A stretch of 64,000 nt of DNA from Apostichopus japonicus (Eukaryota; Echinodermata; Holothuroidea; Aspidochirotida; Stichopodidae). The stretch lies in the NCBI RefSeq assembly GCF_037975245.1, contig NC_092583.1, positions 6,359,264-6,423,263 on the forward strand, written 5' to 3'. Position 1 is the stretch's first letter, and the number at the start of each line of letters is the position of its first letter. Position numbers and translations under genes: made by a program. The notes beneath the pieces were generated by a model. It was not told the DNA's origin and did not search any database. It was given only the letters and a program-made list of their open reading frames with translations. Shown one piece after another: positions 57,701 through 64,000 of the stretch.

Positions 57701-60700
57701 TTGTGCATATATATCGTCATTCAACAATGCTTAAGTTATTAGTATATTTAGTATACATTATTACATATATTCTTCTAATAACATGTGAGTTATCCACAGA
57801 ACTACTACGTTCTTTTATGCTGATAAATTGGTCCAAGAAGTACTACTTGTTTGGTACTTTCGCCTTGATTATTCTCGTGGCTTATTTAAACTATACCTAG
57901 TGCAGCACATGATATACGCACTCAGCATTGCAATCAGTTTGTATTACGTTTCAGAAAAGCGATTTTCGTTCAAATGTTTGTATTCTACTTATCTTCTCGC
58001 TAACTCGTGTAATCGATCGCTTGCTTACTGAATTGTAGGCTATATAATTACTTCCCTTTCCCACTCATAGGCCACAAACAGAACCAGCAATGAACATATT
58101 AAGAATCGTTGACACTGTAATCACGACCAAATAATCTCCTCGTAAAATGGACTGCTGTAACCTTTCATCAAGCCTAAGAGATGTCAATTTCGGTTAACAT
58201 TATGTTTTGTAGCCAGAGGCTTTACCATAGCTTTTCTGTGCATGGTCTATATCGCTGAGTCTCTGATGTATTTTTTCTGGGTATATTTTGTGCCCGTAAG
58301 CAATTTCATGAGTATTTTTGATATTTTATTACAAAGAAATTCCACTGAGATACTGGTGTGAAGAAGAGACTCCTCTTGCTTTGCTGACGTCACTGGAAAT
58401 TATATTGGAAACCTGTCAAATCAATCAAACTTTCATTTTGGACTATTTCAATCCACCTAACACAACTGATATTCTATACATGTGGTGATTGACCTGCATA
58501 AAACATAAGAATTGCTATATTTCAGGGCAAAAAAAAAATAATCGAGATTTGATATGTTGATAAGGTTTTGTTGTTTCGAGAGAAAATGTAACGAAATAGT
58601 TTTTGGAAACCGGGAGTATCAGTCGCATCATTCACCCCATATTGTTTATCAGATTTGAATACCTATGTGTGGATTTAAATGAGAAATTAACGGAGAACTC
58701 TGCATTTGAAATTTACATATGTATGCAGTGCAGGTCTAGATAAGTCTACTATACTTCAGTACCTACATTACTCACACAACTATAATTACACAGACCAGTG
58801 ACTTATCACGAATCCACTGACCTCAGACGCTCTCCTATCAACCATCTCCGCGACAACTTAAATATCACTATAGTTCCTTAATTGATTTCATATTACCATT
58901 TTAAAATGAAGAGCCCGAACTGCTCTTCTGAAACCATGGGCGAGAGGGGCGGAAAAGGAATGGAATATTTCTTCAGACGGACTTGTTTGACATAAATTAA
59001 GTCATTCATCATCAACATTCGTTTTCAATGTTAGAAGCCACTAGGAGTCATGTGTGTGTGGGGGGGGGGGGGGTTGCAGGGGGCTTTACACTTCTCTTAA
59101 ATTAGTCACAATTTGTTAATGGAAATTTGTTTTTAGCTAGTTTATCTATCTTGGTAAACTGCAAGTGCCCCTTTGTTAAATAAAAAACACAACAACGATC
59201 AAATACCAAATCGCAAACGAATTTCTGGTATGGAAAGCACTGAGGATTTATGTTTTTCGGAGTTTTGAGGTAACTATTTACTCCCTCAAATCAACGTCAG
59301 ACTTCCCACAACCCCTCGAATCTCGTGCCCCCCTACACCCCCCCAATTCAATTATATTCCGTCCCTAAGACTTAAGTTGGTTTGGATTTGTTTACCAGTG
59401 ATAGTCCTTCTGAGTAATCGGTGTTTGTTTCAGAGTGAAGATTATTAAAATGTAAGAGATGATATTAAAATAGAAATGATGGACTAAACCCACTTGGTGA
59501 GTTGAACGTTGTTTACACTCATTAAAAACGACACAGGAGCTAGAATGAGTGAATGTTTTCTTTAAAAACTGGAAGGGTTACGCCCCATTAGAAACAAAAA
59601 GATGCGAGTTTGTTACATCTTCAATCTCTTAATGTGCTACAACTATTTTGGGCAAGTTTTGCTGGCATCTTACAAAGTCATACTGCAAACATTTCAATTT
59701 ATGAACTAATACATATTGAATGAAGATAATATAATGTGAACTCAACAAAAAGTAAAAGGCAAAGTTTCGTGATGAGAAAATAACAACTTGATCTAAAGAA
59801 AACCTGCCCTATATATAAAGCTGGGAGAAGGTATTGTGCACAATTGTGTAAATATGTACGAAGAACTATATATACAGACAGGCTCGTATACCCACTTTAA
59901 GTTGGGGGCGTTTCCTCGCGGAATTGGATCGTTGCAGCTATACACTAAAACAGAATCTATTATTGGCGTGATCTCTCAGACTAATCGATTGGGTAAAACT
60001 GAAATCTGAAGAAACCAGTCAGAGTAACCGAAAATAAAAAGAACGAAACGTCTGGTCTACAGAGTATACGCATCTGTTATGGTTTACGTCATATATCATA
60101 CAAAAAAAAAACACAGAGTATTCAAAACTCATACTTCAGGAGGAAATTACGTATATATTCCTGGCAATGTTATGCGAGTTTGCAGAAATATCCAATTACC
60201 AGGCATCAGTTCGTTCAGCAGCCACTTTATCCGTACCATCTCCCGCGGGTATCTCAAATCAAATTTCCTTTGAATAATTCATTCCATTCCTTGGAAATTT
60301 TCACGATGCTGCGATCTAATGGCTTGTTTTCAAAAGCGAAAAAGATCCATGGAATATAGCTCAAATCTGCTTTAGTACCATGTTCGGATGAATACTGATT
60401 CGAGTTGTAGGATAAGTTTTTGACGTGGTTGTTGTGTGGGGCGGTTGGCATTGATAAACACTTGAAGCAAACCAAGGAGCGACTGTAAGAACACGTACAA
60501 TTCATGTTAATGTTCGCTTTGTAACGTCAGTGTTGTCCAAAGATCATAATTTGATCCCGGCGGGGAAATAAATCAGCGAGCTGAAACTAACTCGTGTATG
60601 TTCAAGAAGGATCGAGGCATCTTTGGTTACAGTAGCTCGTACAAGCAGTTGCGGTAGAATACTAACATTACACTATCAAATTTTCACTTACCACCAGATT

Positions 60701-60961
60701 CATTCAAACAATTGTGTTATTCACTTATATATCAGTATTGACATTTTCACTTAAAAGGGTGAACGACCAAATACGAGTAAACATATATGTATGTAGTAGG
60801 CAGCTTACACTCTCCAGACGCGAATCAATAGGGGGGGGGGGGGTGGGATGCTCATACTCCCTTTTCAACCCCCACACAAAAAGTAAAGTAGTTATTAGTA
60901 CAAACTAATATAGACCTAATTAAAGCTAATCTGTCTCAGAATAAAATATGTCAGGTCTGAA
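54796..60961. other. No gene recognised
   Basis: 6.2 kb of AT-rich sequence. There is a run of 14 G at about 59059-59075 and a C-rich patch near 59325-59345, perhaps the edges of a decayed element, and a G run at 60829-60845. No convincing exon. Confidence 0.6.
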
Positions 60962-61092
60962 ATTTCTATTGCTTCAACGTCACAAGGACCACACTTCCTC
61001 ATTTTTAAATTCTTGGATCCGCCCCTGTTCTATTGCTTCAACGTCACAAGGGCCACACTCCCTCATTTTTAAATTCTTGGATCCGCCCCTGT
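60962..61092. repeat. 64-bp direct duplication ending in a hAT-like terminal motif
   Basis: Two near-identical copies of TTCTATTGCTTCAACGTCAC..TTGGATCCGCCCCTG. On the minus strand each starts CAGGGGCGGATCCAAG, resembling the end of hAT-type elements. A weak partner, CAGACGCGAATCAATAGG, lies at about 60817. No 8-bp target duplication found. Confidence 0.7.
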
Positions 61093-61736
61093 TCTATACA
61101 GGTGATACATATGATATGTGATAAACCATTGCAAAATAACAGCAGTATACTATACAGTAATGGATACGAAAGCATGTACGTGGGCGTCGTAAGCAAATAC
61201 AAAACGACGTGTTATAAATACCTTATGACATGTTGATTTGTATCTACATCACTACGAAAAACTTACCATATATACCACATAAACATTACAACCAAAACAA
61301 CATCGTAAATAGATTCATAACGCACACAAATTTTTATGATTATGCTTGTTTCTGTGAATTCGGTTTTCATCTGTAAATGAATTTGTTGCGACGCAAATAA
61401 TATGATCACGTTGTTATCCATCTAGGTTCAAACTTACAAAAACCCTGTCGTGTTGGTTTTTATGAAAATATATGCACGTTTCCAGTAGATATCACCATAG
61501 GGCCTCCACGGACGGCATCGTGGCGGTAGTGTCGGTTGGTTGCCTAAGTAGCTTTTAACGCCATGTTTGGTTCTTTGCTGAAAGGTGTGTGGGTGTGTGT
61601 GTGTTCGCCGGTGACATTTGCTTTGGTCCGCGATAACTCAACAACAGAGACTTGCTATGTAGATATATTACAGTAAGGTCGGCCCTATCATTTCTGGCGC
61701 TGACCAGTTATGGGGTCAAACGCAAAAATCTTAACG

Positions 61737-62330
61737 TTGCAATAACGACGCAACCTTACGTCGGATTGAAGCCAAACTTTTTTAAGCATGTGTTGGTTAA
61801 TAGCTGGTACATGTAGGCCTAATTTTTGTTGACCATCTGGGCCCCCAAATATTCCGGGCCCTTTTTTGGCTGGGTGGGCCCAAACTTTATTTCCACCTCA
61901 AATGCATTTAAGGTTAATTTCGTTGGGCCCGAATTTGTGGGGCCCCATGTGTTTGAAACATTTGGGCCCACATTTTCTTTACTTGCAACAACTGCAACCT
62001 TAAGTCGGATTGTAGTCAAACTTGTTATACAGTTGATGGTTAATAACTGGTACACGTAGGCCATCTGGGCCCAATAATTCCCTGCCAAAAGTTTGTTTCT
62101 ATCTCAAATGCATGTGGGACACATTCTTTGGGCTCAAACTTGTTGGACAAATACTTTTGAGACCTTTTGGGCGCAAAATTTGATTGGTCCCAAGTTTGGG
62201 GAGGCCCAAAATTTGAAAATTGCTATAACTCGAAAACCTTCAATCAGATTGTATCCACTAGGAAAACAGCTGTTGGTTAATGTTAATGTTGTGGGCATAA
62301 GTATTATGATATTGTGTGATGAGATACAAA
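61737..62330. repeat. Degenerate repeat of about 240 bp, three units, rich in GGGCCC
   Basis: Unit landmarks: TTGCAA..AACGACGCAACC at 61737, TTGCAACAACTGCAACC at 61983 and CTATAACTCGAAAACC at 62222, each followed by TCGGATTG-like wording, 'GTTGGTTAAT' and 'GGTACATGTAGGCC' or derivatives. Between 61835 and 62070 the palindrome GGGCCC occurs about seven times. Plus and minus frames with repeated Gly-Pro are by-products. Confidence 0.8.
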
Positions 62331-64000
62331 AAAAAAACACTTTAATATTCCACTAAGCAAGGTACCATAGTGCCCTTTGCCCTCTTGTTCGATGTGTTTT
62401 CGTGTTTGCATATACCTCGCGCCCTTGGCGTTGGTCTTCGTTACAAGATTTCTTATTGGTTGATTTTAGACGTTCAGTGACCAATTAACTACGCTTGTAA
62501 ACTCGCATATTTACAAGACAAATACGAGACACAGATTTACAAATCAACGTTACATAAACACCAAATGAAGCAAAAATTGTTTTGTTAAATAACTTACTAC
62601 CTTTGCTTCTTGACGTGAAAATATTTGCAATATTAATACTGTGATTTTGACGGCATACACAGACCTTCGGCAGCAATACTTGGTCCCAGGCGCACCAAAA
62701 ATTCTAATTTATTTACTTATGTAGTAATCCTTACTTCTCGATTCTGAGTAATATCTGCTTTTCTTTATTATTTAATATATATAATAAATTTGTCGCATGT
62801 GGTATGACAGATATGATATATATTAATAAAGTCTTCTGTGAACATTGTCATATTCAAACACATTAGAGGGCACTAGGCTGTACAGTCATGTACACGTGTA
62901 TATATAATACGCTCTAGTTGACAGGTATTGAGAACTTATTAACGCATACACACCAGTAGAATCACTGTGGCTGAGTGGTACGAACTTAGGTCTGTAACAC
63001 TTATCGTAAATCTTATCAATTCCTATTGCTATTAGTTCGGAGTGTTTACACGTGTTGTCATCAATGTTTAAATCCTACTTTACACGATGTGACTTTTCCA
63101 CCATAACTGACTACTGTAGTTCTTTAATACAATATCTTCCTTACGGGTTCTCTTTCACTCGCTCATTTGGTCTCCAGAGCCTTACTTCAGTATCAAATTC
63201 GAATGGAAATGTACCATAGACTGAATCAGACGTAAACTTGTATAAGGTCTACGGATTCATGTGATAGTTTCGGTAAACTTAAATCGGTGGACATGAATTA
63301 TAATAATTTTCTTGCTACATTGCTGACATAGCTAGTTCGGGACAATTTTGGATCTATAAATCAAAGTGTTTTTACGACGTTCGATAAGAAGACATCATCT
63401 AGTTTTAGGATCTACTGAAGATGAACACTCCTGCATGCCTTTTCCAACCGTCGTTCTGCAGGTACTTAAAAGCCTTTATCGTTGGCACTTGTTTAATAGC
63501 TTTCATAATCTGAAGTCACAGCACACACTCGACATGTATGGGCTAGAAATTGATGTCTTTAGTGATTATGTGATGTCCTTCAGAAGCACAGCGGTAAACC
63601 AATTAGTCAAATAAATGGAAAATCTAAAATTGTCGCCTTATGAAAGGGACCACCTCGAAGGGTAACTAGATATGTTTTTTTAGTTTGAATTCTCGGAGTG
63701 AACACTACTGACGATGGGACGTTAGCACTGAGCACGTAGCTGCATGACATTTAAAGAAAATGCAAGTACGGAACGAACTCCTTAAGCATAAACATGAGAA
63801 GATTGGATTAGCTTTAGGGAAATAAATTCTTTTATCTAAACCGAAAAACTTATATCGTTTGAGAATACATCAAGAATATTACAAGTCAATAAAAACCACC
63901 ATGAAGGAAGTAATCAGAATTGCATACGGGAATTTGAACAGGAAAACAGCGTGAATGACATAACATAAATTAGCAAATCACGTGATTATACTGTTTTATA
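62331..64000. other. No gene recognised
   Basis: 1.7 kb of AT-rich sequence. A stretch at about 62968-63000 (GTGGCTGAGTGGTACGAAC) recalls a tRNA A-box but is not a tRNA. Nothing else stands out. Confidence 0.55.

Noticed and set aside
60254-60505. 83-codon minus-strand frame ending ...KISKEWNELFKGNLI, vaguely like a PDE1 calmodulin-binding helix
   Set aside because: It ends in a stop with no donor in the right phase, and the resemblance is only a spaced Lys/Trp/Leu pattern.
61819-62088. Open frames rich in Gly-Pro on both strands
   Set aside because: They follow from the GGGCCC repeats and degrade with the repeat; no start context or splice sites.
62965-63040. tRNA-like A-box wording GTGGCTGAGTGGTACGAAC
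   Set aside because: No cloverleaf, no proper B-box at the right distance and no anticodon arm. At best a very decayed tRNA-derived SINE.

Overview
The window is AT-rich eukaryotic DNA with large introns and many tandem satellites. The only host gene I can identify is on the minus strand: a calcium/calmodulin-dependent cyclic nucleotide phosphodiesterase (PDE1). It was rebuilt by eye as nine exons between 28446 and 111. Every exon has consensus splice borders, and all eight internal junctions join in phase. The exons give about 405 residues: a basic, Trp-containing putative calmodulin-binding stretch, the PDE1 N-terminal domain, and most of the HD-type catalytic domain, including its metal-binding His and Asp residues. 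The C-terminal part lies beyond base 1. One or more 5' exons lie upstream of 28446 and were not identified. The mobile elements (Penelope-like, CR1/L2-like LINE, hAT-like) and the dispersed 'GACCTTTGACCTCC' repeat family suggest a marine invertebrate, perhaps an echinoderm. That placement is an inference and is not firmly supported.

Layout, left to right. Positions 1-28446 hold the 3' two-thirds of PDE1. Its introns carry a dispersed repeat (3470-3962), a 59-bp satellite split by a phase-preserving 617-bp insertion (5738-7247), a hAT-like element with a perfect 8-bp target duplication (8420-9256), a (TA)n tract (11520-11670), a long imperfect inverted repeat (18061-18329), a 27-bp minisatellite inside a dispersed repeat (21567-21897), exactly 28 copies of a 65-bp satellite with trimeric higher-order structure (24146-25965), and a 44-bp satellite (27407-28133) that ends 43 bp short of a PDE1 splice donor.

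Positions 28447-64000 are either the unresolved 5' part of PDE1 (introns and 5' exons) or intergenic DNA. They hold a long (TA)n tract, a Penelope-like element end with an intact GIY-YIG endonuclease reading frame (31545-32476), a frameshifted 5'-truncated LINE reverse transcriptase end (37289-37885), several minisatellites (43208-43375, 48484-48965, 54295-54795), a second copy of the dispersed repeat (44083-44742) and a degenerate repeat of about 240 bp loaded with GGGCCC (61737-62330). I found no tRNA, rRNA or CRISPR. Most short open frames here are chance or satellite-derived.
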